Assembly: GCF_003259845.1 (NCBI RefSeq)
Contig: NZ_QLMJ01000003.1
Span: 186,001-250,000 of the forward strand
Length of the DNA stretch: 64,000 nt
Direction of reading: 5' to 3'
From: Actinoplanes lutulentus
GTDB taxonomy: Bacteria; Actinomycetota; Actinomycetes; Mycobacteriales; Micromonosporaceae
Shown: positions 1 through 9,174 of the stretch, piece after piece
Layout of the letters: each line of letters begins with the position of its first letter
Numbering within the stretch: the stretch's first letter is position 1
Made by a program: the position numbers and the translations under genes
The notes under the pieces: model-generated
Seen by the model: the letters and a program-made list of their open reading frames with translations, nothing else
Database searches by the model: none
What the model was told of the DNA's origin: nothing

Positions 1-68
1 GTTGCTGGGACTTCCCACTTGGCCGATTGTTGGGTAAAGTGAACTTAACGGACGAAGCCCCCCTTCGG

Positions 69-1247
69 TTACTCCGTTCCCCCCGGTAAAGGGCCCTTCG
101 CGTCGGCAGCGCGGAGGGCCTTTTCGGGTCTGTTGCCCCAGCGGACACCCGGCTGCTCCCCCGCCCACCGGATCTCCGGCTTCTCCCCCGGCGCCACGAA
201 CGCCAGCAGCCGCTCACCCTCGGCCTCCACCGCTGCCTGGTCTTTACCGGACAGCGGGCGGAACGGCGCCACCCTCAGAACCGCTCCCTCGATCGACCAG
301 GTTGCCGCCACGAACCCGTCCACCAGCACGGTCGGCCGCACGATCGACCAACCCGGCGTCACCAGGGCACGGTCACCCGGATGGATGATCCGGTCACGGT
401 CGGCGTGCCCGAGCAGCGCGTTGTCGAACTCGGGGAGGAACACCACCGGCGCTGGAAGGTCAGGATCGGCCAACGGTGCTTCCGTTAGGTCGTACAGATC
501 AATGTGGTTTTGATCTTTGAAGACCCGCAGCTGATCACGCAGCTCGGCCATCAACCCGCGCAAGCGGGTCAGACCCGACCAGACCTGGATGTCCTTGATC
601 GAAGCCGGACCAAACGCCGCCAGGTATCGCAGAACCAACTTCTCCGGCGCCGGCTCGGCAGCCAGAGGCTGCCCGAGCCAATCTTCGGCGAGCACACAGC
701 CCACTCGCCCTCGGTGCCGCCACATCCCGGCCGGCGGTGGGTGCAGCAGAGCCAACCGCAGGTGTACGACCAGCTTGAGCCACTGTGGGTCCGGGCCGGG
801 GAATCGATCCGTCAGCTGCCGGGTCAGCTCCGGGCGGCTGATCTGCTTACCGTCCATGATCTCCCGGGCCGCGGCGATCAACTCGTCCTGCGGAAGGCCG
901 TCGAGCCGTCCGCCGCGGCCGGCGAAGCGGTCCAGGTACGGCTGAAGCGTCGGGCGCAGCCAGACGAAGTCGTCGCCGGTGCAGAGGTGCTGGGTGCCGC
1001 GGAGGAGCGCGCTGCGGACGACGGTGCGGTCGTGCAGGAGCGTGGTGAGGTCGTCCTGATGGAAGCCGGGGATGCGGGCCCAGAGGCTCAGGTACGGGGA
1101 GTCGGACTCCTGGCCCTGCAACGCCACCAGGTGAGCGATTACCGCGGCGGCGGTGGTGGGGGGTGTGGTGGGTTCGGGCTCGGGTTTGGTTAGCAGTTGG
1201 CGGATCAGGTAGGTCCGGTTCAGCTCGCGCGGGGAGAGGGCTCGCAT
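69..1247 (-). CDS. AlkZ-like winged-helix DNA-binding protein (DNA glycosylase family)
   Basis: A 392-residue protein of the HTH_42/AlkZ family, whose studied members are DNA glycosylases that unhook bulky or crosslinked alkyl adducts. The N-terminal helix (LNRTYLIRQLL) and the Gln-Gly-Gln motif (about residues 44-46 from the chosen start, in LVALQGQES) match the QxQ motif that AlkZ proteins use for catalysis. Conserved blocks such as LLRGTQHL and a C-terminal winged-helix region follow, and length fits the family. I chose ATG at 1247 because the 14 residues upstream precede the conserved helix and look unrelated. It stands alone, so a specific lesion or antibiotic cannot be inferred. Confidence 0.88.
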   Translation of the reverse strand: MRALSPRELNRTYLIRQLLTKPEPEPTTPPTTAAAVIAHLVALQGQESDSPYLSLWARIPGFHQDDLTTLLHDRTVVRSALLRGTQHLCTGDDFVWLRPTLQPYLDRFAGRGGRLDGLPQDELIAAAREIMDGKQISRPELTRQLTDRFPGPDPQWLKLVVHLRLALLHPPPAGMWRHRGRVGCVLAEDWLGQPLAAEPAPEKLVLRYLAAFGPASIKDIQVWSGLTRLRGLMAELRDQLRVFKDQNHIDLYDLTEAPLADPDLPAPVVFLPEFDNALLGHADRDRIIHPGDRALVTPGWSIVRPTVLVDGFVAATWSIEGAVLRVAPFRPLSGKDQAAVEAEGERLLAFVAPGEKPEIRWAGEQPGVRWGNRPEKALRAADAKGPLPGGTE

Positions 1248-1542
1248 GGGTTGACGGTAGGGGTCAAAGAGGCCAGGAGTTGACCGCAATGCGGGCGCTC
1301 ACCGTGTGCTCTTGTCTCGGCGCGCCCAGGGCTCACCGTGTGCTGCCGTATCGGTCAGCGGAGACCAGGACGCACCGAGCGGTTGTGTGCGACCTCGGCA
1401 TCGCTATAGCCGTGACGTGGGCACACGCAGCGCCAATGTGTGACCTCGTCTCCGCTGAACGGCGTTGTTGTGCGCCCCTGTCTACGCCTTCCGTCCGCGA
1501 TGTGGGTCTTCGGCTTCGGAGGTGAGCGGTCCCAAAAGGGTC

Positions 1543-1571
1543 GGGCCGCTGACCATGGTGGTCAGCGGCCC
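1543..1571 (-). terminator. Strong hairpin after the giant membrane-protein gene
   Basis: A perfect 13-bp inverted repeat (GGGCCGCTGACCA and its complement) with a 3-nt loop lies 17 bases past the stop codon of the minus-strand gene ending at 1589. There is no clear U-tract, which is common for actinobacterial terminators. The remaining 1290-1542 spacer shows no gene. Confidence 0.6.
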
Positions 1572-1588
1572 GAGCTCGTCGTTTTCGG

Positions 1589-4500
1589 CTATTCCGGAGT
1601 GTGGTCTCGGTCAGGTGCTGGGCTGCCGGACACGGTGCGCCGGCGGCGGCGTCCGGAGCTGGCGGCCAGTAGTTCGGCGGCTTCCTCCCGGTAGCTCAGC
1701 GGCCGTGCGTTCGGGTCCGATGGCGTGGTCTGCTGCGTGACCGTCACCTGGGCGGTTTTGGCTTGGGCTGCCTTGGCCGGGGTGGGCTTGGCTTGCACGG
1801 GTTTCTCTTGCGCGGGCTTCGCTGGCGTTGGCTTGTCCGGCTTGCTGTTGGGCTGCTCGCTCTTGGCTTGCTCGCTCTTGGCTTGCTCGCTCTTGGCTTG
1901 CTCGCTCTTGGCCTGCTCGTTTTTGGCCTGCTCGTTTTTCTGCTGAGCCGGCGGCTTGGGGCGTGGCTTCTCGCTGCCGGGGCGGGGCTTTCGAGCCGGG
2001 TTCGATGCTTGCGGGCGAGCCGGGGTCTGAGCTGCGGCCGGGGCAGCGTTCGGCGTCTGCGGCCTAGGAACGCTGCGGGTCCCTGCGGATGCCTGAGCCG
2101 GTGGCTGCTGGGGCGCGGTTTCGGCGTTCACCTGCTCCGCTTTGCGTTCCGGGACCTCGGTCGCGGCGCCCTGGATCGCGGCACCCCGGATCGCGGCACC
2201 CTGGGCCGCTGGAGTCGGGGCCTCGGCCGGTTGGGCCGCCGGGCTCTCAATCGCTGGGTTCCCAGTTGCAGGGTTCCCAGTTGCAGGGTGTTCGGCTGCA
2301 GGGTTCTCGGTCGGCTGGGGCTGGGGGTCGGTGGGCTTGCCTGCTACGCGGGCGGCTACCGACTCGGCGGCTTTGATCCAGGCGGCTGGGGCTCGGCGGG
2401 TGGTTCCCGGTTTGGCGGGGGTGGTGGCTACGGGCTTACCGGCGAGCCGGCCCTGGGCCCGGGCCAGCGGGTTGTTCTTGCGGGTTTTGCCGCTGTTCTC
2501 CGGCTGGGTCGGGACCTTGGTGTCGCCTAGTTCGCCCAGGCCGTTGGCCTCGACCGCGTGCATTGACGCACGCGGCTCAGCGGATGCGACCTCGGTGGAG
2601 GAGGGCTCACCGTGGGCTGCCGTCTTGGGGGGTGAGGGCTCACCGTGTGCCGGCGTCTCGGTGGGCTGGGTCGGTAGCGGGTTCGCTGTGGGCGGGCGGT
2701 TTGCCTCCGTCGCGGGCGGGAGGCCTGCCTCCGCTGCGTGCAGGGATGCTCGGGGCTCGGACGGCGTCTTGGCCGCCGGAGTTTGGGGCTTCGGGGTCGG
2801 GGCTGCCGGGTTCAGCGGGCGGGCGGGGATCGGCACGATCGGTGCCTTCGGAGCTGGGGCGTCGTCCGCGTTCGGCTTGTCGCTCTCCGGCTTCGTGCGC
2901 TTGTCGGCCGGTTCGCTGTTGAGCGGGTTCGGCTTGCTCTGCTCGCCGGGGCGGGTGGTGGCCGGCTGCTTCTTCGGCTCCGGCTTGCTGGTCGTCTTCG
3001 CCTCGACCGGCGTCGTCTTAGCCTCGACCGGCCGGCTGCCTGCCTGTGTCGCGGCGGCCTTTGCGGGGGTGGTCGAGGTTTCGGCGGTGCGGGCGGCGAC
3101 CTTGTCGGTCGGGGCCACTAGCGGCCATGCGGGCGGTTGCGATGCGACTGCGGCGGGCTTCTCAGGCTGAATGGTTGCGGTCGCGGGCGACTTATCCGAG
3201 ATTTCCGACTCGATATATGTCGTCGACTGAGCAGACTCAGAGACCGGCTTAGTGGACGCCTTGGAAGCGGGGGCTGGCTGGGTGGGTGGCTTCGGGGCTG
3301 ACTGGGTGGGAGCCTTCTGCGCCTGTGTCTGCTGGGTGGGTGGCTCAGTGGTCGTCGCGTCCTTGGGGGTCGTGACGGTGGCCGGGTCAGCCGCAGGGCC
3401 GGCGGTTGCGGAGCGGGCTGCAGCGCCTGCGGTTGCCGGGCGGGCTGCTGGGATTGGCATGGGCATGCTCGGGATGGGGCCGAGCCTGGTCAGGCCGATG
3501 GCGGTCCAGTCGGTAGCTGCCGGGCCGGTGTGCAGGGCGATTCGGGATGCGGTCTGGGGTCGGGTGCTGCCCGAGGACTGGGTGCTGTCCGGGGATGCTG
3601 ATCCGGGCTGGTTGTTGCCGCCCTTGCGGGCCTGCTTCTTGAACTGGCGGTTGCCGGACCCGCCCTGCCGTGGCGCTTCAGCGAGAGTGGCCGGGCGCGA
3701 AGCAACTGGGCCGGGACCCGCCGTCTCTGGGCCGGGACCCGCTGTCTCTGAGCTGGGACCAGCGGTTTCGGGGCGTGGCGTTGAGTTCGCGCCGCTCGGG
3801 AGAGACTCTGTGTGGACCTGAGGTGTGGACTGCTGGCCGGCCTCTGCGGACGGGACCTTGTCCGCCCCGGACTGTTTCTGGGCAGCCATTTTGGGCTCTG
3901 CCTGCTCGGACGCCGGCTTTGCCGCTGGTTGCTCGCTCTCCGCGGACGGAGCGGCGGCCTCGGCCACCTCGCGCGGCTTGCCAGGCGCGGTCTGCTTGCC
4001 AGGCGCGGTCTGCTTGCCCGGCGCGCCCTGCCGAACCTGCCCAGCCCTGACCGGCTGCGCTGCCGAAACAGACGCTGACTCGGCCTGCGCGGGTGAGGGC
4101 TGAGTGGGCTCGGGTTGGCGTTCGCCTGGCTGGCCCGGCAGGGTGTTCGGGCGCTCGGGCAGGCCTGCGCCGTCGCCCCTGCGGGCTGCTGCGGCCTCTC
4201 GCAAGCGGGCGGCTGCTCGGGCCTCTGTCTGGCGGGCGCGTTCCGGGGCGGTTGCCGCGACCCAGGCGCCTACCGCGGTGGCGTGGAATTCCGGGATGTC
4301 GGTTGCGGAGGGCTCTCGGCGGTTGCGGCGGGCCGGGATCGGGCCTGGCGGCAGGCTGGACGTCGCGGGGGTTTCGCCGAGCAGGTTGAGCGGGCGGCCT
4401 GGCGCAGGGGTGTGCGCACCGATCGCCCGGCCAGGGGAACCCGGAGAACCGAGAAAACCGGGAGAACCAGGAGAGCCGGCCACAGAACCGGCCACAGAAC

Positions 4501-5449
4501 CGCTCAAAGGACCAACCGGTGAACCAACCGGAGAACCAACCCCAGAACCACCCACAGAGCCACCCGCAGAGGACGAACCAGCGGCCGGGGCCGCGGACAA
4601 AGCCAGCGGCGCGCCCGGAGACGACGGGGGCCAAGCGAACTGCGGTAGCGCCGGCGGGCGGACCGGGCGCGAGTCAGCGAGGGTACGCGGGCGGTGCGCA
4701 CCGCCATGCCGGGAACCACCCGCGCCGTACGGAAGTGGCACCCCGATGGCCTGCATCAGCTCGGGAACCTGGCCGGGCGAGACGACGTAGACGACTTCGC
4801 GGCGGCGGCCCGGCCACACCAGGATCACGATGCTGGCCATGATCATCAGGGTGCCGAGGGTGAGCAGGCCCCAGGTGCTGGAGTTCAGCCAGCTGGGCCG
4901 GACCTCAGCTACCGTGGCGAGCCGGTTCACCGGGCTGCCCCCGGCGCTCATCATGACCAGGCTGTACGGCCCGCCGACGAGTTCGCCCGGCACGAGGCTG
5001 ATCTCGCCGATACCGGTACGCGTCCAGAACGCCTGCTGCCCCGGGATGCCGAACGGCACGCGGGGCCCGTTGACCCGGTCCGACGTGACCGGAAGCGCGC
5101 CGGTGCCGATGTCGACGGTCCGTACCTGGGAATGCGGAACTCCGGCCAGGTATCGGTCGACGTCGGCGGCGGGAGCGAGGCCGAAGAAGGCCGGCCCGTC
5201 GGTGGTGGCCGCCGTGAGCCGCAGCTCGGTGGCGCCGATCCGGGCGAACGGCGCGTCGTCGCGCAGCAGCCTGTCGATGTCGCCGACGACTACGGCGTAC
5301 CCAGGTACGCCGATTTTTTGCAGCTCACCGGTGAACGCGCCGCCCGGGTCGCGATGCTGCATAGCTGTCCACAGTCCGCCCCCCGCCAGTAGCGCGGGCA
5401 GTCCGATGGTCAGTAGGAGCATGCCGAGAATCGTGCGGAACACCCGCAT
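1589..5449 (-). CDS. Giant low-complexity membrane protein with N-terminal anchor
   Basis: A 1286-residue protein of unknown function. Residues about 5-25 form a first membrane segment, followed by an extracytoplasmic domain of about 170 residues with few cysteines, and a second membrane segment near residues 190-210 (LLTLGTLMIMASIVILVW). The remaining 1000 or so residues are a disordered tail dominated by Pro, Ala, Lys, Glu, Thr and Gln, with short tandem repeats such as EQAKS (six units encoded by a 15-bp DNA repeat near 1851-1935), APGKQT and NPATG. I chose ATG at 5449 because GGGGGAG lies seven bases upstream; a longer reading frame to 5530 lacks such a site. The topology suggests a large cytoplasmic or, less likely, wall-spanning disordered region. 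I do not recognise the folded domain. Confidence 0.8.
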   Translation of the reverse strand: MRVFRTILGMLLLTIGLPALLAGGGLWTAMQHRDPGGAFTGELQKIGVPGYAVVVGDIDRLLRDDAPFARIGATELRLTAATTDGPAFFGLAPAADVDRYLAGVPHSQVRTVDIGTGALPVTSDRVNGPRVPFGIPGQQAFWTRTGIGEISLVPGELVGGPYSLVMMSAGGSPVNRLATVAEVRPSWLNSSTWGLLTLGTLMIMASIVILVWPGRRREVVYVVSPGQVPELMQAIGVPLPYGAGGSRHGGAHRPRTLADSRPVRPPALPQFAWPPSSPGAPLALSAAPAAGSSSAGGSVGGSGVGSPVGSPVGPLSGSVAGSVAGSPGSPGFLGSPGSPGRAIGAHTPAPGRPLNLLGETPATSSLPPGPIPARRNRREPSATDIPEFHATAVGAWVAATAPERARQTEARAAARLREAAAARRGDGAGLPERPNTLPGQPGERQPEPTQPSPAQAESASVSAAQPVRAGQVRQGAPGKQTAPGKQTAPGKPREVAEAAAPSAESEQPAAKPASEQAEPKMAAQKQSGADKVPSAEAGQQSTPQVHTESLPSGANSTPRPETAGPSSETAGPGPETAGPGPVASRPATLAEAPRQGGSGNRQFKKQARKGGNNQPGSASPDSTQSSGSTRPQTASRIALHTGPAATDWTAIGLTRLGPIPSMPMPIPAARPATAGAAARSATAGPAADPATVTTPKDATTTEPPTQQTQAQKAPTQSAPKPPTQPAPASKASTKPVSESAQSTTYIESEISDKSPATATIQPEKPAAVASQPPAWPLVAPTDKVAARTAETSTTPAKAAATQAGSRPVEAKTTPVEAKTTSKPEPKKQPATTRPGEQSKPNPLNSEPADKRTKPESDKPNADDAPAPKAPIVPIPARPLNPAAPTPKPQTPAAKTPSEPRASLHAAEAGLPPATEANRPPTANPLPTQPTETPAHGEPSPPKTAAHGEPSSTEVASAEPRASMHAVEANGLGELGDTKVPTQPENSGKTRKNNPLARAQGRLAGKPVATTPAKPGTTRRAPAAWIKAAESVAARVAGKPTDPQPQPTENPAAEHPATGNPATGNPAIESPAAQPAEAPTPAAQGAAIRGAAIQGAATEVPERKAEQVNAETAPQQPPAQASAGTRSVPRPQTPNAAPAAAQTPARPQASNPARKPRPGSEKPRPKPPAQQKNEQAKNEQAKSEQAKSEQAKSEQAKSEQPNSKPDKPTPAKPAQEKPVQAKPTPAKAAQAKTAQVTVTQQTTPSDPNARPLSYREEAAELLAASSGRRRRRTVSGSPAPDRDHTPE

Positions 5450-5546
5450 CTGAATCTCCCCCTTCCCGGGCCGGTACCGCAAGACCATACAAGTGCAAAT
5501 AACCCCAAAGTGGTCAAATCGGTACGGCATCCCCGATTGATATGCG

Positions 5547-5579
5547 AACGGCCCGGTTCCCCATGAGAACCGGGCCGTT
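5547..5579 (-). terminator. Hairpin terminator after the CopC-CopD gene
   Basis: A perfect 13-bp stem (AACGGCCCGGTTC and complement) with a 7-nt loop sits just downstream of the stop codon of the minus-strand copper gene ending at 5588 and upstream of the next minus-strand gene. Position and strength support transcription termination. Confidence 0.7.
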
Positions 5580-5587
5580 AGAGGAAG

Positions 5588-7234
5588 TCAGTTGACGGTG
5601 GCGGTCATCGTCACTGTCGACTGGTCGATCTCGCTGGTCCGGGCGGTGAACTTGAACGTCCACTCACCGGCGACCGGCAGCGCGATGTCACCGATCGCGT
5701 GAAAATCGGTGATCCGCAGCAGCGGAATCTCGATCGGCTCGATCCCCTTGCTCGTCAGCGCCGCGGTCGCCTTCCACTCGACGACTGGGAGCGGCTTGTT
5801 GTCCAGCGTGTACGCGTACAGATGGATGGAGTTGTTGCCGACCGCCGCCGGGAAGATGTCGACCTGCATCGCCATCTTGTCCGAGGTGATCGTCTGGGTG
5901 ACCGTGGTGCTGGTCGCCGCGGTCTCGGCCGCCTCGGCGGTACGCGGCGGCGAGATCTGCACCAGCGCCGCGGTGACCGCCAGCACCACCGCGGTGATCC
6001 CCAGCTCGATCGAGACGATCCGGCGCAGCGGGCCGGGCGACTCCTCGGCGCTGCGCTGTTTCACGAGCTTGCGGGAGTACGCGGCCACGCCGATCACGAT
6101 CGCCGCGAGAGCCACCTTCACGAGGATGAGCCGGCCGTACGTGCTGTTGATCAGCCCGTCCAGCGACGCCACCTCGATCAGCGCCTGCACCACGCCCGCG
6201 AAGATCAGCGCACCGACCGAGGCGGCCGCCCAGCGGGACCAGATCGGCAGGATCGCGCCGAGCTCGCGCGCGTTCGCCCGGGGCAACAGGAAGCCGAAGA
6301 GCATCACCAGGCCGCCGAGCCAGACCGACATGGCGGCCAGGTGGATCGCGTCGATCACCACGGAGACGCCGGCCACCGGGGAGGCGGTCGGGTGGCCGGT
6401 CAGCGGCCAGGTGGCGAGCGCCGCCACCCCGAGCACGCCGAGCAGGGCCAGGTCGAGCTTCGACTCGGCTCCGGCGCCGCCGAGCAGTGGCCGGAGCAGG
6501 AACGCGGCGGCGATCACCACGCCGAGGCGTACCAGCATCACCGCGCCGAACGTGCTGCCCAGCACGTCGCGCAGGTCACCGACGCGGACGTCGAACAGCC
6601 CGGTGCCCAGGGTGTACGGCGCCTGCAGGTAGATCGCGAGCAGCGTGCTGCCGGTGACCAGCCCGATGCCGGTCCAGATCAGCCGGCCCGGTCCGCGCCG
6701 GCTCAGTCGCTGCGGCCACAGCAGGGCCAGCACGAGCACGGGCCCGACCAGAAGAACCAGTCCCGCGTACCCAAGGAATTTGCCGACCGGGATGAGTGAG
6801 CGGACCACGGGATCGACCCGGACGGATTCTTCTGTCGCCGTAGGCGGCGTGGAGGCCGCGCCCACCGAGAAGGTGATGGTGCCGGCGACCGGGTGGCTGT
6901 CGGCGGAGATCACCCGGTAGCTGACCAGGTATGTCCCGCGGCCCGCGCCGGAGCGCAGCGGGATCGTGACCTGGCCGCCGTCGACGGTCGGATCACCCTG
7001 GTCGGCCTGGGATCCGTCCGGGGCGATCACCCGGATCTTGCCGGCGACGAGTTGCACGGACTCGCTGAAGTTCAGGGTCACCCGGTTCGGGGCGTCCGGA
7101 ACGATCGTGCCGTTGCCCGGATCGCTGGCGACGAGCGCCGCGTGCGCGCTCGCCGGGGCCGCGGACAGCAGCGTGCCGAAGAACCCGAGCAGTAACCCGG
7201 CCAATACAGCCAGTACTCGGCGTCGGTCAGTCAC
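5588..7234 (-). CDS. CopC-CopD fusion copper-transport protein
   Basis: A 548-residue membrane protein combining a periplasmic-type CopC copper-binding domain with a CopD membrane domain, as in YcnJ-type copper importers. A signal peptide ends in PASA and is followed directly by HAALVASDPG, so the mature N-terminal His is the expected CopC copper ligand. The CopC beta-barrel spans about residues 30-130, then eight or so hydrophobic segments (about 150-430) form CopD, and a C-terminal YtkA/FixH-like beta domain of about 100 residues follows. The GTG at 7234 is preferred over the upstream in-frame ATG because GGAGTG lies upstream and the signal peptide begins there. It is divergent from the SigC-like sigma gene, separated by 89 bp, which hints at a copper link. 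Confidence 0.9.
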   Translation of the reverse strand: MTDRRRVLAVLAGLLLGFFGTLLSAAPASAHAALVASDPGNGTIVPDAPNRVTLNFSESVQLVAGKIRVIAPDGSQADQGDPTVDGGQVTIPLRSGAGRGTYLVSYRVISADSHPVAGTITFSVGAASTPPTATEESVRVDPVVRSLIPVGKFLGYAGLVLLVGPVLVLALLWPQRLSRRGPGRLIWTGIGLVTGSTLLAIYLQAPYTLGTGLFDVRVGDLRDVLGSTFGAVMLVRLGVVIAAAFLLRPLLGGAGAESKLDLALLGVLGVAALATWPLTGHPTASPVAGVSVVIDAIHLAAMSVWLGGLVMLFGFLLPRANARELGAILPIWSRWAAASVGALIFAGVVQALIEVASLDGLINSTYGRLILVKVALAAIVIGVAAYSRKLVKQRSAEESPGPLRRIVSIELGITAVVLAVTAALVQISPPRTAEAAETAATSTTVTQTITSDKMAMQVDIFPAAVGNNSIHLYAYTLDNKPLPVVEWKATAALTSKGIEPIEIPLLRITDFHAIGDIALPVAGEWTFKFTARTSEIDQSTVTMTATVN

Positions 7235-7323
7235 AGCACACTCCGTTTCCACCCGAGGACGATGAAGCCATTGCATGGTTCCAGACGCGGAGCGGAACCG
7301 CCGATTCGCGTACCATCTGCCTC

Positions 7324-7872
7324 GTGACGGCTGGTGAGCAAGAAACGGACGAGACCACCGCGCTGGCCCTGGCCGCCCGCGACGGTGACCGGGCGGCGCA
7401 GTCCGCGTTCGTGCGTGCGACCCAGGCCGAGGTGTGGCGTTTCACCGCCGCGCTGATCGATCCGGGAACTGCCGACGATCTCACCCAGGAAACCTATCTC
7501 CGGGCGTTCCGCGCGCTGGACACGTTCGCCGGGCGCTCCAGCGTGCGCACCTGGCTGCTCGGCATCGCCCGCCGCACCTGCGCCGACCACCTGCGGTCGG
7601 TGGTGCGCCGCCGCCGGCTCGACGCCCGGCTCGCCGCGCAGGCCGTCACCGAACTGCCTTCGCCCGACCCGGCACACCGGCTGACCAGCGCCGATCTGCT
7701 GGGACGGCTCAGCGACGAGCGCCGGACGGCGTTCGTGCTGACCCAGGTGATCGGGCTTTCGTACGCCGAGGCCGCCGAGGTCGAGGGCGTCCCGGTGGGC
7801 ACGATCCGGTCCCGGGTGGCACGTGCTCGCGATGAGCTGGTCACAGCGGTTTCCCAGGCACAAGCCAGCTGA
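7324..7872 (+). CDS. sigC: ECF RNA polymerase sigma factor, SigC-like
   Basis: A 182-residue extracytoplasmic-function sigma factor. Region 2 contains DDLTQETYLRAFRAL and the core-binding helix around SSVRTWLLGIARRTCADHLR; region 4 contains VIGLSYAEAAEVEGVPVGTIRSRVARAR, a helix-turn-helix that recognises the -35 element. The N-terminal part (TALALAARDGD, ATQAEVWRF) resembles mycobacterial SigC as I recall it. No anti-sigma factor gene is adjacent, which also fits SigC. It begins with GTG; no strong ribosome site is visible. It lies between a copper transporter and a redox operon with an ECF-type promoter. Confidence 0.88.
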   Translation: MTAGEQETDETTALALAARDGDRAAQSAFVRATQAEVWRFTAALIDPGTADDLTQETYLRAFRALDTFAGRSSVRTWLLGIARRTCADHLRSVVRRRRLDARLAAQAVTELPSPDPAHRLTSADLLGRLSDERRTAFVLTQVIGLSYAEAAEVEGVPVGTIRSRVARARDELVTAVSQAQAS

Positions 7873-7924
7873 TTCAGAGTCTTTCGACCCTGTTTGTGAC
7901 GCCCGTCCCGGACTAGACATGATC

Positions 7925-7951
7925 GGGAACTGGGTCGTGACGACGAGCGTC
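7925..7951 (+). promoter_or_regulatory. ECF-type promoter for the MauE/DoxX-thioredoxin operon
   Basis: GGGAAC at 7925-7930 and CGTC at 7948-7951 are separated by 17 bases, the usual spacing of ECF sigma promoters. Transcription would begin almost at the GTG start of the next gene (7961), giving a leaderless or very short-leader mRNA. The adjacent SigC-like factor is the obvious candidate user, but this is inferred from position only. Confidence 0.5.
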
Positions 7952-7960
7952 TAACGGGGC

Positions 7961-8437
7961 GTGCGCATGCAGAAAACCATGCCGTGGATCTCCACGGCCG
8001 CTCGGCTCGCCCTGGCCGCCGTCTGGCTGGTGGCCGGCGGACTCAAGGTCGGCGATCTCGCCGCTTCGGCGCGCGCGGTGAACGCGTACGACCTGATGTC
8101 CTACGACACCGCCAAGGTCGTCGGCGCGGTCCAGCCGTTCCTGGAGATCGCGCTCGGCCTGCTGCTGCTGATCGGCCTCGCGACCCGGCTCACCGCCGGG
8201 ATCTCCGCGGTCCTGCTGGTGGTTTTCATCGCCGGAATCATCTCGGCCTGGGCGCGCGGTCTGCAGATCGACTGCGGGTGCTTCAGCTCCGGTGGTGAAC
8301 TGGCGGCGGGCAAGAATGCGGCATATTGGCTCGATATTTTGCGAGATATCGGATTTCTAGCGCTCGCCGGGATTCTGTTGTGGAAGCCGCGGACCAGGTT
8401 CTCAGTAGACGGCCTTCTAATGGGGGAAGAGCGATGA
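7961..8437 (+). CDS. MauE/DoxX-family redox-associated membrane protein
   Basis: A 158-residue protein with four predicted membrane segments: near the N-terminus (STAARLALAAVWLVAGGLKV), at about 50-70, at about 73-93 and at about 120-140. The motif IDCGCFSSGG in the third external loop is typical of MauE/DoxX-like proteins that work with thioredoxin-fold partners in disulfide exchange. The stop codon overlaps the start of the next gene, a membrane-anchored thioredoxin (ATGA), so the two are probably translated together and act as a pair. The start is GTG at 7961; an in-frame ATG at 7967 is equally possible. Confidence 0.85.
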   Translation: MRMQKTMPWISTAARLALAAVWLVAGGLKVGDLAASARAVNAYDLMSYDTAKVVGAVQPFLEIALGLLLLIGLATRLTAGISAVLLVVFIAGIISAWARGLQIDCGCFSSGGELAAGKNAAYWLDILRDIGFLALAGILLWKPRTRFSVDGLLMGEER

Positions 8438-9174
8438 GCAAGGGGAAACGGGACCGGACCGCCCAGGCCCGGGCGGTCGTCGCGAAACAGCAAGCAGCTG
8501 AGCGCCGCCGCAAGGTGACGCTCTGGACCTCGGTCGGCGTCGTCATGGTCCTCTTCCTCGCGGGCCTGGTCGGGTACACCGTGATGTCCCGCCAGGACGA
8601 CGGCAAGGTCACGACGCCCACCGCCGCGGTCGACGACGGGACCGCGTTCGCGATCGGCACCGGCTCGGTCGTCGTCGACGTCTACGAGGACTTCATGTGC
8701 CCGGCCTGCGGCAACTTCGAGCAGGCAAGCGGCGAGAGCCTGCAGAACATGGCGGAAGCCAACAAGATCACGTTGCGGATCCACCCGGTGGCGATCCTGG
8801 ACAAGTACTCCAACGGCACCGAGTACTCGACCCGCGCGGCCGGCGCCGCCGCGGCCGCCGCCGAGGAGGACAAGTTCCTCGAACTGCACAACGTGCTCTA
8901 CGACAACCGGCCCGAGGAGAACAGCGACGGCCTCAGCAACGAAAAGATCATCGAGCTGGCGAAGTCGGTGGGCCTGACCAGCGAGACTTTCGTGAATGCG
9001 GTGAACGAGGGAACCTACAAGACGTGGGCGACCGACGTGACCGAGAAATTCTCCGATCGCGGCTACAACAGCACGCCAACGATCCTGGTCGACGGCACCA
9101 AGCTGATCGGTCCGAACGACACCGTGCCGACCAGCGAACTGCTCACCCAGACCATCGAGAAGGCAGCTGGGTGA
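8434..9174 (+). CDS. Membrane-anchored DsbA-like thioredoxin-fold oxidoreductase
   Basis: A 246-residue protein with a charged cytoplasmic N-terminus, one membrane segment (about residues 29-50) and an extracytoplasmic thioredoxin domain of the DsbA/DsbG type. The active site is CPAC in YEDFMCPACGNFEQ, and the cis-Pro loop is in YNSTPTILVDG. Such proteins oxidise or isomerise disulfides in exported proteins. The ATG at 8434 overlaps the stop of the MauE/DoxX gene by four bases, and its own stop overlaps the GTG of the next gene. Confidence 0.9.
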   Translation: MSKGKRDRTAQARAVVAKQQAAERRRKVTLWTSVGVVMVLFLAGLVGYTVMSRQDDGKVTTPTAAVDDGTAFAIGTGSVVVDVYEDFMCPACGNFEQASGESLQNMAEANKITLRIHPVAILDKYSNGTEYSTRAAGAAAAAAEEDKFLELHNVLYDNRPEENSDGLSNEKIIELAKSVGLTSETFVNAVNEGTYKTWATDVTEKFSDRGYNSTPTILVDGTKLIGPNDTVPTSELLTQTIEKAAG

